From: Oscillospiraceae bacterium | Lineage (GTDB): Bacteria > Bacillota > Clostridia > Oscillospirales > Ruminococcaceae | DNA: 64,000 nt | Direction: 5' to 3' | Assembly (NCBI GenBank): GCA_017439985.1 | Contig: JAFSIC010000062.1 | Coordinates: forward strand, 1 to 64,000 | Shown: in pieces, positions 8,021-15,837 of the stretch | Layout: each line of letters opens with the position of its first letter | How positions within the stretch are numbered: the stretch's first letter is position 1 | The notes under the pieces: model-generated | Told to the model about the DNA's origin: nothing | Database searches by the model: none | The model's input: only the letters and a program-made list of their open reading frames with translations | Made by a program: the position numbers and the translations under genes

Positions 8021-9055
8021 ATGCGCTTTTATGGGATATGCTTTTGTCTGCTGACGGTAGTATTGGCGGTTTTGCCGCTGCTTCCGAGTGGACTGGGCGA
8101 GGAACAGGCAGGAACAACAAAAGAAGAAACGCTGCTGGCTGTCGTTGATAATTCTGTGCTTCAGTCGGAAGAAAAGACGGACGTGCCGACGTTGTCGCAG
8201 TACCCAATGGGAAAAATTCAGCATTTTTCCATCCGAAACGCACAGACAGGAGCGTTGGAAACGGTTTCTGTGGAAGAGTTTGTGCTGGGGGCAGTCTGCA
8301 GTGAAATGCCGGCGACTTTCCATCCGGAAGCGCTGAAAGCGCAGGCGGTCAGTGCGCGAACATGGGCGGTTTACCAGCAACTGTGGCAGAAAGAGCATCC
8401 GTCTCAGGACTTGAACGGTGCGGATTTTCAGGCAGACCCGCATAACTGGAAGGGGTATGTGACAGAGGAGCAGGCAAAAGAGCGTTTTGGGGACAAGTTT
8501 GAGGAATATTGGTCTGTACTGTCGCAGGCTGTGGAGGAAACGAAGGGGCAGGTGCTTTGCAGTGACGGTGAGCCGATCGCAGCGGCCTATCATGCCATCA
8601 GTGCAGGAAAAACGGAGGCAGCGGAGTATGTTTGGGGTTCGGCGCTTTCCTATTTGCAGGCAGTGGACAGCCGCGGGGATGAATTGGCACCGGGCTTTGA
8701 GGAGACGCTGACTTTTACAGACAGTGAGCTGAAAACGATTTTTTCTGCTGTGAACTTTGATGATGATACGCCCTCATGGCTGGAAATCGTGGAGCGTTCG
8801 CCCTCGGGCTATGTGACGGAAATTCAGGTGGGTGATTTAAGCATGATGGGCTTGGACTTCCGCTCGGCATTGGGACTGCGTTCCAGCTGTTTTACCATTA
8901 CCCATGATGAAGCCGGTTTTCATATCACAACGAAGGGGTATGGGCATGGTGCAGGGCTGAGTCAGTACGGTGCGGACTTTATGGCGCGACAGGGCAGCAG
9001 CTATGCGGAGATTTTATCTCATTATTATCAGGGCACGGAGCTTTGTTCCTGGTGA
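8021..9055 (+). CDS. spoIID: Stage II sporulation protein D (peptidoglycan lytic enzyme)
   Basis: A 344-residue SpoIID/LytB-domain protein, essentially the length of B. subtilis SpoIID (343). An N-terminal hydrophobic segment anchors it in the membrane. The catalytic glutamate is expected in CSEMPATFHPEALKAQA, followed by the conserved AYHAISAGKTEAA segment and the C-terminal GYGHGAGLSQYGA motif. It is a lytic transglycosylase that thins septal peptidoglycan during forespore engulfment. The ATG at 8021 is preferred to the upstream GTG at 8012 because AGGAGG lies 8 bases before it. A sigma-E-like promoter immediately upstream supports mother-cell expression. Confidence 0.88.
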   Translation: MRFYGICFCLLTVVLAVLPLLPSGLGEEQAGTTKEETLLAVVDNSVLQSEEKTDVPTLSQYPMGKIQHFSIRNAQTGALETVSVEEFVLGAVCSEMPATFHPEALKAQAVSARTWAVYQQLWQKEHPSQDLNGADFQADPHNWKGYVTEEQAKERFGDKFEEYWSVLSQAVEETKGQVLCSDGEPIAAAYHAISAGKTEAAEYVWGSALSYLQAVDSRGDELAPGFEETLTFTDSELKTIFSAVNFDDDTPSWLEIVERSPSGYVTEIQVGDLSMMGLDFRSALGLRSSCFTITHDEAGFHITTKGYGHGAGLSQYGADFMARQGSSYAEILSHYYQGTELCSW

Positions 9056-9072
9056 AAAATATCGAAAATATA

Positions 9073-9100
9073 TTGACAAGAATCCGCCTTATGCTATAAT
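9073..9100 (+). promoter_or_regulatory. Promoter of the metal-resistance operon
   Basis: Consensus TTGACA and TATAAT with a 16-base spacer. Confidence 0.8.
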
Positions 9101-9109
9101 AAAATCAAG

Positions 9110-9133
9110 ATATATGAACATTTGCTCATATAT
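9110..9133. promoter_or_regulatory. ArsR/SmtB-type operator 1
   Basis: ATATATGA-N8-TCATATAT containing the core TGAACA...TGCTCA, just downstream of the -10 box. This is the typical binding-site form of SmtB/CzrA-family repressors. Confidence 0.7.
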
Positions 9134-9149
9134 TAGCGAAAGTTAGTAT

Positions 9150-9171
9150 GCCTTCCTGTGATCAGGAAGGC
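9150..9171 (+). other. Leader hairpin between the two operators
   Basis: GCCTTCCTG and CAGGAAGGC form a perfect 9-bp stem with a four-base loop in the untranslated leader. No T-tract follows, so it is not an ordinary terminator. Confidence 0.55.
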
Positions 9172-9188
9172 TATTCATTGAACAACGC

Positions 9189-9206
9189 ATGAACGATTGC
9201 TCAAAT
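9189..9206. promoter_or_regulatory. ArsR/SmtB-type operator 2
   Basis: ATGAACGATTGCTCAAAT repeats the core of operator 1 and overlaps the region just before the ribosome-binding site of the repressor gene. Confidence 0.55.
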
Positions 9207-9223
9207 GTTTGGAGGTATTGCCG

Positions 9224-9613
9224 ATGACAGAACAGAAAATCCCACTGCAGGATGGCGATGTGGTTTGCGAAGAGCACCATCATCACAGTGCTTTGGCCCT
9301 GGATCAAATGAAGGAGAGTATCCCTTCCATCGAGGAGCTGGAGCGTATTGCGGAGCTGTTCAAAGTTCTGGGCGACCCGACCCGTATGCAGATTCTGACT
9401 GCGCTGTTTGCCCAGACAGAACTGTGCGTCTGCGATATCAGCGACTTGCTGGGCATGAGTCAATCGGCCATTTCCCATCAGCTGCGCCTGCTGCGTACCA
9501 CCCATCTGGTGAAAAACCGCAGGGAAGGCAAGTCGATTTATTATTCTCTCGATGACACCCACGTTGCCACCATTATTGCACAAGGTTTGGAACATATTCG
9601 TCACAACGATTAA
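9224..9613 (+). CDS. ArsR/SmtB-family metal-sensing repressor
   Basis: A 129-residue winged-helix repressor that releases DNA on binding metal. It has an N-terminal EEHHHH cluster, an ELCVCD motif as in CadC (alpha-3 Cys site), the recognition helix SQSAISHQLRLLR, and the alpha-5 ligands D-x-H and H in DTHVATIIAQGLEHI as in SmtB/CzrA. Both known sensor sites are therefore present, which suggests Zn, Cd or Pb. GGAGG 8 bases upstream supports the ATG at 9224. It is followed by the P-type ATPase 20 bases later and probably represses its own operon through the operators at 9110 and 9189. Confidence 0.92.
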   Translation: MTEQKIPLQDGDVVCEEHHHHSALALDQMKESIPSIEELERIAELFKVLGDPTRMQILTALFAQTELCVCDISDLLGMSQSAISHQLRLLRTTHLVKNRREGKSIYYSLDDTHVATIIAQGLEHIRHND

Positions 9614-9633
9614 GCGTCAAAGGAGTAGACACG

Positions 9634-12174
9634 ATGAACAAAGAAAAACAGAGCAGCTGCTCCTGCGGCTGCGGACATGAGCATCACCACCATCACCATG
9701 AACATGAACATTGCTCCTGCGGCTGTGGACACGAGCATTATCACGAGCATAAACATGAACATAAACACGAGGGCGAGAGCTGCGGCTGTGCTATGTGCCA
9801 GCTGGAGAATCTGAGCAATCTGTCCGAGGGCTGCGAGGATGAAGGTTGCCACTGCCATGAGCATCACCACCATCACCATGAACATGAGCATTGCTCCTGC
9901 GGCTGCGGACATGAGCATCACCATGAGCACAAGCATGAACATAAACACGAGGGTGAGAGCTGTGGCTGTGCCATGTGTCAGTTGGAGAATCTGAGCAATC
10001 TGTCCGAGGACTGCGAGGAAGAAGATTGCCACTGCCATGAACATCATCACGAGCACAAACATGAACATAAGCACGAGGGTGAAAGCTGCGGCTGTGCCAT
10101 GTGTCAGTTGGAGAATCTAAGCAATCTGTCCGAGGACTGCGAGGAAGAAGACTGCCACTGCCATGAGTATCACCACCATGAGCATGAACATTGCTCCTGC
10201 GGCTGCGGACACGAGCATCATCACGAGCACAAGCATGAACATAAGCACGAGGGTGAAAGCTGCGGCTGTGCCATGTGTCAGCTGGAGAATGTAAAAGTCT
10301 CCGAAGAACCGGTGAAAGAGGCTCCTGTGCAGACCAAGGCAAGCAAAGGCTTTGCTCTTCCGGAATTCTCCATGCCGATCATGGCGGTAATCGCGGTGGT
10401 CGCTGTTGTTCTCAGTGTGATTCCGGGTCTTTCTCTGCTGAAAGGTCTGTTTTACCTGATTCCAACTCTGCTTTGGGGAAAACTTCTCTTCACCCGCGGC
10501 TGGAAAGCCTTGAAACGCAAACAGCTGGACGAGCATGTGCTGACTTCTATCGCAGTCATCGCAGCCTTCCTCATTGGTGAATACTTTGAAGCACTGATGG
10601 TCGTGATCCTCTTTGCGATTGGTGACTGGCTGGAAGTGAAAGCCGTTCAGCGCAGCCGCAAAGACATTGCTGCGGTTGTGAATATCCGTCCACAGCGTGC
10701 CAATCTGATCCTTCCAAACGGTGAAGTACAGAATATCCTGTCCAAGAAACTTCGTATTGGCGATAAGATTCAGGTAAAAGTCGGCGAGCGTGTACCGGTT
10801 GACTGCGTGATTCTGGAAGGACAGTCCACCATGGACCGTTCCGCCATTACCGGTGAATCTGTTGCTGTTGGCGTACAGGCCGGTGACCGCGTTCTTTCCG
10901 GTGAAGTAAATCTCTCCGGTGTACTGACCTGCCGCTGTGAAACCACCTATGATAACTCTACTGCAAGCAAAATCATTCAGCTGGTGGAGGAATCCTCCGC
11001 GCAGAAAGGCGAAACCGAGAAATTCATCACCCGTTTTGCAAAATACTACACTCCAGCTGTCCTTGTGCTGGCGATTCTGACCATCATTGTTCCACCACTG
11101 CTGGGTTTGGGCTCCTTCCGTATGTGGCTGAGCAGAGCGCTGGTCTTCCTGGTGGCTTCCTGCCCATGTGCGCTGGTCATCTCTGTGCCTCTGGCCTTCT
11201 TCTCCGGCGTGGGCGCTATGTCCAAACAGGGCGTTTTGCTGAAGGGTACTAAATTTATCGAACCTCTTGCCAATGCAAAAATCATTGTCTGCGACAAAAC
11301 CGGCACCATCACCACCGGTGAACTTCAGGTTTCCAAAGTGGAACAGTTCAGCGAAGCTTATGATATGCGCGCAGTGACCGCTTTGGCGGAACAGTACAGC
11401 AGCCATCCGGTTGCACAGGCGATTTGCCGCGCCTTCGGAAAAGGCGATGAGACTGCTGAGGTCAAAGAAGTGAAAGAATTTGCCGGCAAGGGCGTTTCCC
11501 TGCTGATGAACGGCAAACAGGTTCTCTGTGGTTCCGCACGTCTGATGAGTGAGCACGGAATCTCCATGGAGGCTGTGCCGGAGGCAAATGTTTACACCGC
11601 GGTTGACGGTGAACTGCTGGGCTGCGTGATGCTGTCCGATGTTCCGCGAAGCGACGCAGCGGAAACCATGAAGCAGCTGAAAGCTCTGGGCGTGGAACGC
11701 AGCGTGATGCTGACCGGCGACAGTGCGATTTCTGCTTCTGTTGTAGCAGAACAGGTGGGTGTTGACTATGTACACAGCGGTCTGCTGCCGCAGGACAAGT
11801 CCCGCCTGATGAAAGAACTGAAACAGAACGGCAAAACCACTGTTTTTGTGGGCGACGGCATCAACGATGCACCGGTTCTGGCTGCAGCGGACATTGGCTT
11901 TGCAATGGGTCTGGGCACTGACGCTGCCATTGAGTCTGCCGACGCAGTCCTCATGTCCGACAACTTGTCTGCCCTGCCGAAAGTAATGAAAACCGCAAGA
12001 CAGACTGTTTCCATCGTGAAAGCGAACATTCTGTTCATTTTGGTATCCAAAGCGGCCGTTCTCTTGCTGGGCCTCTTGGGCATTGCACCGATGTGGCTGG
12101 CAGTCGTTGCCGACGTTGGCGTGTCCATCCTCTGCGTTCTCAACGCTGTCCGTATCCTTAATGTGAAAAATTAA
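9634..12174 (+). CDS. Zn/Cd/Pb P1B-type ATPase with extended His/Cys-rich N-terminus
   Basis: An 846-residue metal-exporting P-type ATPase. Residues 1 to about 225 are a low-complexity region of four repeats of His/Glu clusters, CSCGCGHEH and ESCGCAMCQLENL blocks, replacing the usual GMTCxxC metal-binding domain. The ATPase core follows, with the metal site C510-P-C512 in SCPCALVIS, the ITGES actuator motif, phosphorylated D554 in DKTGT, the SSHP motif typical of P1B pumps and GDGINDAP. The CPC motif and repressor type point to Zn, Cd or Pb export. It is co-transcribed with the ArsR gene. Confidence 0.94.
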   Translation: MNKEKQSSCSCGCGHEHHHHHHEHEHCSCGCGHEHYHEHKHEHKHEGESCGCAMCQLENLSNLSEGCEDEGCHCHEHHHHHHEHEHCSCGCGHEHHHEHKHEHKHEGESCGCAMCQLENLSNLSEDCEEEDCHCHEHHHEHKHEHKHEGESCGCAMCQLENLSNLSEDCEEEDCHCHEYHHHEHEHCSCGCGHEHHHEHKHEHKHEGESCGCAMCQLENVKVSEEPVKEAPVQTKASKGFALPEFSMPIMAVIAVVAVVLSVIPGLSLLKGLFYLIPTLLWGKLLFTRGWKALKRKQLDEHVLTSIAVIAAFLIGEYFEALMVVILFAIGDWLEVKAVQRSRKDIAAVVNIRPQRANLILPNGEVQNILSKKLRIGDKIQVKVGERVPVDCVILEGQSTMDRSAITGESVAVGVQAGDRVLSGEVNLSGVLTCRCETTYDNSTASKIIQLVEESSAQKGETEKFITRFAKYYTPAVLVLAILTIIVPPLLGLGSFRMWLSRALVFLVASCPCALVISVPLAFFSGVGAMSKQGVLLKGTKFIEPLANAKIIVCDKTGTITTGELQVSKVEQFSEAYDMRAVTALAEQYSSHPVAQAICRAFGKGDETAEVKEVKEFAGKGVSLLMNGKQVLCGSARLMSEHGISMEAVPEANVYTAVDGELLGCVMLSDVPRSDAAETMKQLKALGVERSVMLTGDSAISASVVAEQVGVDYVHSGLLPQDKSRLMKELKQNGKTTVFVGDGINDAPVLAAADIGFAMGLGTDAAIESADAVLMSDNLSALPKVMKTARQTVSIVKANILFILVSKAAVLLLGLLGIAPMWLAVVADVGVSILCVLNAVRILNVKN
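9655..10290 (+). repeat. In-frame coding tandem repeats (His/Cys-rich)
   Basis: Four imperfect copies of a unit of roughly 130-190 bp encode His/Glu/Lys runs followed by GESCGCAMCQLEN. The third copy lacks the CSCGCG block. High nucleotide identity among copies indicates recent expansion and likely copy-number variation. Confidence 0.85.
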
Positions 12175-12179
12175 CGAAG

Positions 12180-12216
12180 AACAGCCCGCTGATTGATCAA
12201 ATCAGTGGGCTGTTTG
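12180..12216 (+). terminator. Terminator after the metal ATPase
   Basis: ACAGCCCGCTGATT pairs with AATCAGTGGGCTGT; a short T-run follows. Confidence 0.7.
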
Positions 12217-12272
12217 GATGTTCTTGAACATAATGCACAGAAAGATAATATCTTATTTATGGAAGTTTCTGT

Positions 12273-12301
12273 TTGTGTTCTTGACGAAAATGTTTTATAA
12301 T
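12273..12301 (+). promoter_or_regulatory. Promoter of the 130-residue protein gene
   Basis: TTGTGT and consensus TATAAT with a 17-base spacer. Confidence 0.6.
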
Positions 12302-12347
12302 AGTCTTAAGAATTGGACTTTTGTTTTATTGAAAGGAAGATATACCC

Positions 12348-12740
12348 ATGGCAGAAGAAAAAAGAGAAATTAAATTCGCTGCGACTGCGATGACCCCAGA
12401 AGCAAGAGCGATTGCTGAAGAAAAACAGAAAACCATGACTTGGGTTTGCTACGATACCGTACAGAAAAAAGAAATGGTTTATGACTACAGACGTCTGGTA
12501 TGGCTGATGGACAGACGTGACCGTCAGGTTGACCTGCACCTGAAAACCCCTGTAACCGACGACGTTGGTTACCTGACCTGGGACGTTGAGCACTGGAGCT
12601 GCACCGGCCCAAGAAAATACATCCGTACCTACGATCTGGAAGGCCGTGTACTGCGTGACTACACCATGCACAACAACTACGACCTGAAAAACGAATTCCA
12701 TCCGGAAGACGACAACGTAGACCACATCACTATTTCCTAA
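12348..12740 (+). CDS. Small soluble protein, unrecognised
   Basis: A 130-residue protein with no signal peptide or membrane helix. It is rich in charged residues and in Trp and Tyr (WVCYD, WLMDRRDRQ, WDVEHW), with an acidic C-terminus. Codon use is as biased as in the highly expressed transporter and metabolic genes here, and it has a strong -10 box, a GAAAGGAAG ribosome-binding site and its own terminator, so abundant expression is likely. I cannot assign a family or function. Confidence 0.8.
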   Translation: MAEEKREIKFAATAMTPEARAIAEEKQKTMTWVCYDTVQKKEMVYDYRRLVWLMDRRDRQVDLHLKTPVTDDVGYLTWDVEHWSCTGPRKYIRTYDLEGRVLRDYTMHNNYDLKNEFHPEDDNVDHITIS

Positions 12741-12752
12741 TAATGATGCAAC

Positions 12753-12785
12753 AAAGCCCCGCTCATTCGAGCGGGGCTTTTCTTT
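12753..12785. terminator. Bidirectional terminator
   Basis: A 12-bp stem AAAGCCCCGCTC with ATTC loop between convergent genes. Confidence 0.88.
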
Positions 12786-14140
12786 TACGCTTTTTTCAGT
12801 TTGGTTTTCTGCCAACGGCCGGTGCCGTAGAGGATCTGACCGGCAGCACAGCAGCAGAGATTGGAGAGCACCATAGACCACCAGATACCGGTTGGACCAA
12901 AGCCCAGCATACGGAACAGGTAGATCATCGGGATGCGGCAGCCCCACAGACGGAATACTGCCAGAACCAGTGTGCTGCGGGTGTGACCGGAACCGTTGAA
13001 TACACCGCTGAGGATGCCATACCAACCCATGAAGAAGGCGGTGGCAACGGAATAGAAGGTGTATTCGGTAGCGAGAGTCAGCAGTTCCTGACTGGCATCC
13101 TTAACGAACAGTGGGACGATGTGCGGACCGATGAGCCAACCAAAGATAGTAATCACTGCGGAAATGGCAGTACAGAGCTTCATGCCCTCCTTGAAGCAGT
13201 TCTTTGCGTGTTCCACATCGCCGGCACCGAGGCTCTGTCCGATAAAGGCGGACAGTGCGCCACCGATAGCGTTGACTGGGATGTAGAACAGGTTGGCGAT
13301 GCGGCTGCCAAGACCGTAAGCGGACATGGCAACAGCGCCATAATAGATGATCGCTTTGTTCATCAATACGAATCCAAACGCAGTGAAGAACTGACCAACA
13401 GAGGCCGGAATGGTGACGGTCATGATCTCTTTGAAGGATTCCATAGTCAGTGGGAACTTGCGGAAGGCGATGGTGGTCATGCCGTGAAGGTCGTTTTTAT
13501 ACAGGCGATAAATAACGTATGGAACCAGCAGGAATTTGGACAGGGAGGTTGCCAGTGCCGCACCCAGAACGCCCAGATCCAAACCGAAAATGAAAATCGG
13601 GTCGAGGATGATATTCAGCACAGCAGATACAGAGTTGACAAAGACACCGCTTTTACTGTCGCCGTTCGCCTGATGAATGGCGTGGAACAGGGACAGCAGG
13701 AACATACCGATAAAGTCAAAGGCAATACCCTGTAAATAAGCGCGGCTGTCCTTTAGGATATCCGCAGGACAATCCAGCCATGCGAGAATAGGGTCTGTAA
13801 AGAGGAGCAGAGCCGCATTCATGATGATGGCGGTCAGAGAAGACAACAGAACCAGATGGGTTGCGGTTTTGTTGGCTTTTTCTCGGTTACCTGCACCAAT
13901 GGACTGGGAAATCAAAGCCAGAGCCGCAGCGTTCAAACCGGTGGTAAAAGCCACCGCACAGGAGGTGATCGGGCCGACCAGAGTAACAGCGCCCACCTGC
14001 AGTTCGCCGATACGACCAACGAAGAAGGTATCCACCACAGAATACAGAGAGTTGATCAGGTTCAGGAACATCAGCGGAAGGGCCATTTGGATCATATTTT
14101 TCTTGATATTTTTATCCAATAGATTTGCATGTGCAGCCAT
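12785..14140 (-). CDS. MATE-family multidrug/sodium antiporter
   Basis: A 451-residue, twelve-helix exporter of the MATE (NorM/DinF) family, with the family-typical N-terminal segment (PLMFLNLINSLYSVVDTFFVGRIG) and a repeated half at about residue 235. It exports organic cations or metabolites in exchange for Na+ or H+. The start at 14140 is chosen because the family's N-terminal region begins there and GAGAGG precedes it; the longer frame adds an unconserved stretch. It is monocistronic and diverges from the sipL operon. Confidence 0.9.
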   Translation of the reverse strand: MAAHANLLDKNIKKNMIQMALPLMFLNLINSLYSVVDTFFVGRIGELQVGAVTLVGPITSCAVAFTTGLNAAALALISQSIGAGNREKANKTATHLVLLSSLTAIIMNAALLLFTDPILAWLDCPADILKDSRAYLQGIAFDFIGMFLLSLFHAIHQANGDSKSGVFVNSVSAVLNIILDPIFIFGLDLGVLGAALATSLSKFLLVPYVIYRLYKNDLHGMTTIAFRKFPLTMESFKEIMTVTIPASVGQFFTAFGFVLMNKAIIYYGAVAMSAYGLGSRIANLFYIPVNAIGGALSAFIGQSLGAGDVEHAKNCFKEGMKLCTAISAVITIFGWLIGPHIVPLFVKDASQELLTLATEYTFYSVATAFFMGWYGILSGVFNGSGHTRSTLVLAVFRLWGCRIPMIYLFRMLGFGPTGIWWSMVLSNLCCCAAGQILYGTGRWQKTKLKKA

Positions 14141-14217
14141 ACAGGCATCGCCTCTCTTTCTCACTGTCCATTGTAGCACTTTCACAGAAAAATACAATAA
14201 CAGGATTTTGAAGAAGA

Positions 14218-14246
14218 GCATATCATATCCAGCTTTTTCATATAGA
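14218..14246 (+). promoter_or_regulatory. Sigma-E-type promoter of sipL-spoIVA
   Basis: GCATATC, 14 bases, CATATAGA. This resembles the sigma-E consensus with the same 14-base spacing as the spoIID promoter, and it is the expected regulator of spoIVA. Confidence 0.6.
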
Positions 14247-14287
14247 TGGGACGGAAGCTATTCGATGAAACAGGAGGAGAGAAGACT

Positions 14288-15823
14288 ATGGAACTGCAGA
14301 TCCAAAAACAAAATCTCTGCATCAACGACCTTGTTTTTGACAGTCAGGTGGAGCAGCCGGTGGAAGCAGATCTTCTGCTTCCCGATTACTGCCCGGATAT
14401 TCAGCGTATCTTACACTGTGACCTGTGCTGTCTCATCCACAGCACCAAAGCAGAACAACAGCGCCTCAGCATCGATGGGGAGCTGCGCTTGACGGTGCTT
14501 TATGTCAGCGACAGCGGTACCATCCGCGGTATTGATCAGAAACAGCCCTTTACTCGCCACTTGGACAGCAAAAATATGCTCAATCAGCCGTTGATCGAGG
14601 TGCTGCCCAAGGTGGATTATCTGAACTGCCGCGCAGTCAGCAGCCGCCGTCTGGAAATTCGCGGCGCGGTGACGCTGAAGGTGAAAGCCATCAACTGTGC
14701 CAAAGCCGAGCTATTGCAGGATTGCGAGGGTCAGGGTATTCAGCTGAAAAAGACAGCCTTTTCTGTGGATAGCTGTGTCAATGCGGCAGAAAGCACATTC
14801 ACCGTACGGGAGGAGCTGGATTTGGGAGCGCAGCAGCCTGTCGCGCAGATTTTATCCAGCCGTATGGAGGTACAGCTCAGTGACCACAAGGCGATCTCCG
14901 GAAAAATCATTGCCAAAGGGGAACTGAAACTGCAGCTGCTGTATCTGCCTCTGTCTGCTGATGAAAAAGAACTGCCGCAGGAACTGGAATACAGTTTGCC
15001 CTTCAGTCAGATCATCCCTGCCGAGGGTGCTGACGATAGCGAGAATTGCTGTCTGTCGCTGTCCCTGGCAGCTTGGGATGTTCAGCCGAAGCCGGACGTG
15101 GATGGAGAGCTGAAAGTGCTGGCAGTGGAGGCGCAGCTGCGTGCGCAGGTATTGCTCCATCAGGCGCAGGAGTTCAGCGTGGTGCAGGACTGTTACAGCA
15201 CGCTCTATCCTCTGAGCCGCGAAGAAAAACAGCTGTCTTTCCTGAATTTTGTCCGCTGTGTGCAGGAGACCCATCGGATTCGAGAGCCGCTTTCCGCAGC
15301 GAAAAACGTGCAGAGTATTCTGTCAGCTTGGGCAAGAGTGAGAGAAGTACAGTGCCGACAGGATGAGGATGAAATTCAAATCAACGGTACCCTTTCTCTG
15401 ATGGCCCTTGTTGTGGATACGGAGGGTCAGCCGCAGTTCTATGAGGAACAGGTGCGTTTGGAGCACAATCTTCCTATTACAAAAGGAAAGAATCTGCTCT
15501 TTGGCCTCAGCCTTCAGCCGATCAGCGTGGAGGCGAGTCTGAACAACACGGCCCAGCCGGAACTGCGCTGTCAGCTGCAGCTGAGCGGAACGCTCTACTC
15601 CGTGGAACGGCAAAGCGGTATCAGCAAGATCCGCGTGGAGGAGGGAACTCTTCGCGACAGCGATGAACACTGCGCCCTCTGTATTTATTATGCAGACCCC
15701 GGTGAAAGTGTGTGGAACATCGCAAAACAGTATCACAGTGACCTGGCAGCGGTCATGGAGGAAAACGGACTGGATCAAGACATTCTTCCACAGCGGACGA
15801 TGCTTCTGATCCCTCTGTGCTAA
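14288..15823 (+). CDS. sipL: SipL-like spore coat morphogenetic protein (DUF3794 repeats, LysM)
   Basis: A 511-residue protein with three DUF3794 (SPOCS) segments over about residues 25-430 and a C-terminal LysM domain (about 463-508; YADPGESVWNIAKQYHSD). This is the architecture of C. difficile SipL, which binds SpoIVA and anchors the coat to the forespore surface. Its gene lies directly upstream of spoIVA (14-bp gap), consistent with that partnership. AGGAGG ten bases upstream supports the ATG at 14288. Transcription from the sigma-E-like promoter at 14218 would place both proteins in the mother cell. Confidence 0.88.
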   Translation: MELQIQKQNLCINDLVFDSQVEQPVEADLLLPDYCPDIQRILHCDLCCLIHSTKAEQQRLSIDGELRLTVLYVSDSGTIRGIDQKQPFTRHLDSKNMLNQPLIEVLPKVDYLNCRAVSSRRLEIRGAVTLKVKAINCAKAELLQDCEGQGIQLKKTAFSVDSCVNAAESTFTVREELDLGAQQPVAQILSSRMEVQLSDHKAISGKIIAKGELKLQLLYLPLSADEKELPQELEYSLPFSQIIPAEGADDSENCCLSLSLAAWDVQPKPDVDGELKVLAVEAQLRAQVLLHQAQEFSVVQDCYSTLYPLSREEKQLSFLNFVRCVQETHRIREPLSAAKNVQSILSAWARVREVQCRQDEDEIQINGTLSLMALVVDTEGQPQFYEEQVRLEHNLPITKGKNLLFGLSLQPISVEASLNNTAQPELRCQLQLSGTLYSVERQSGISKIRVEEGTLRDSDEHCALCIYYADPGESVWNIAKQYHSDLAAVMEENGLDQDILPQRTMLLIPLC

Positions 15824-15837
15824 GGAAGGAGAGCGTT

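Noticed and set aside
9655-10290. CRISPR-like array
   Set aside because: The repeats are in frame, of unequal length and encode the His/Cys-rich part of the metal ATPase; there are no unique spacers.
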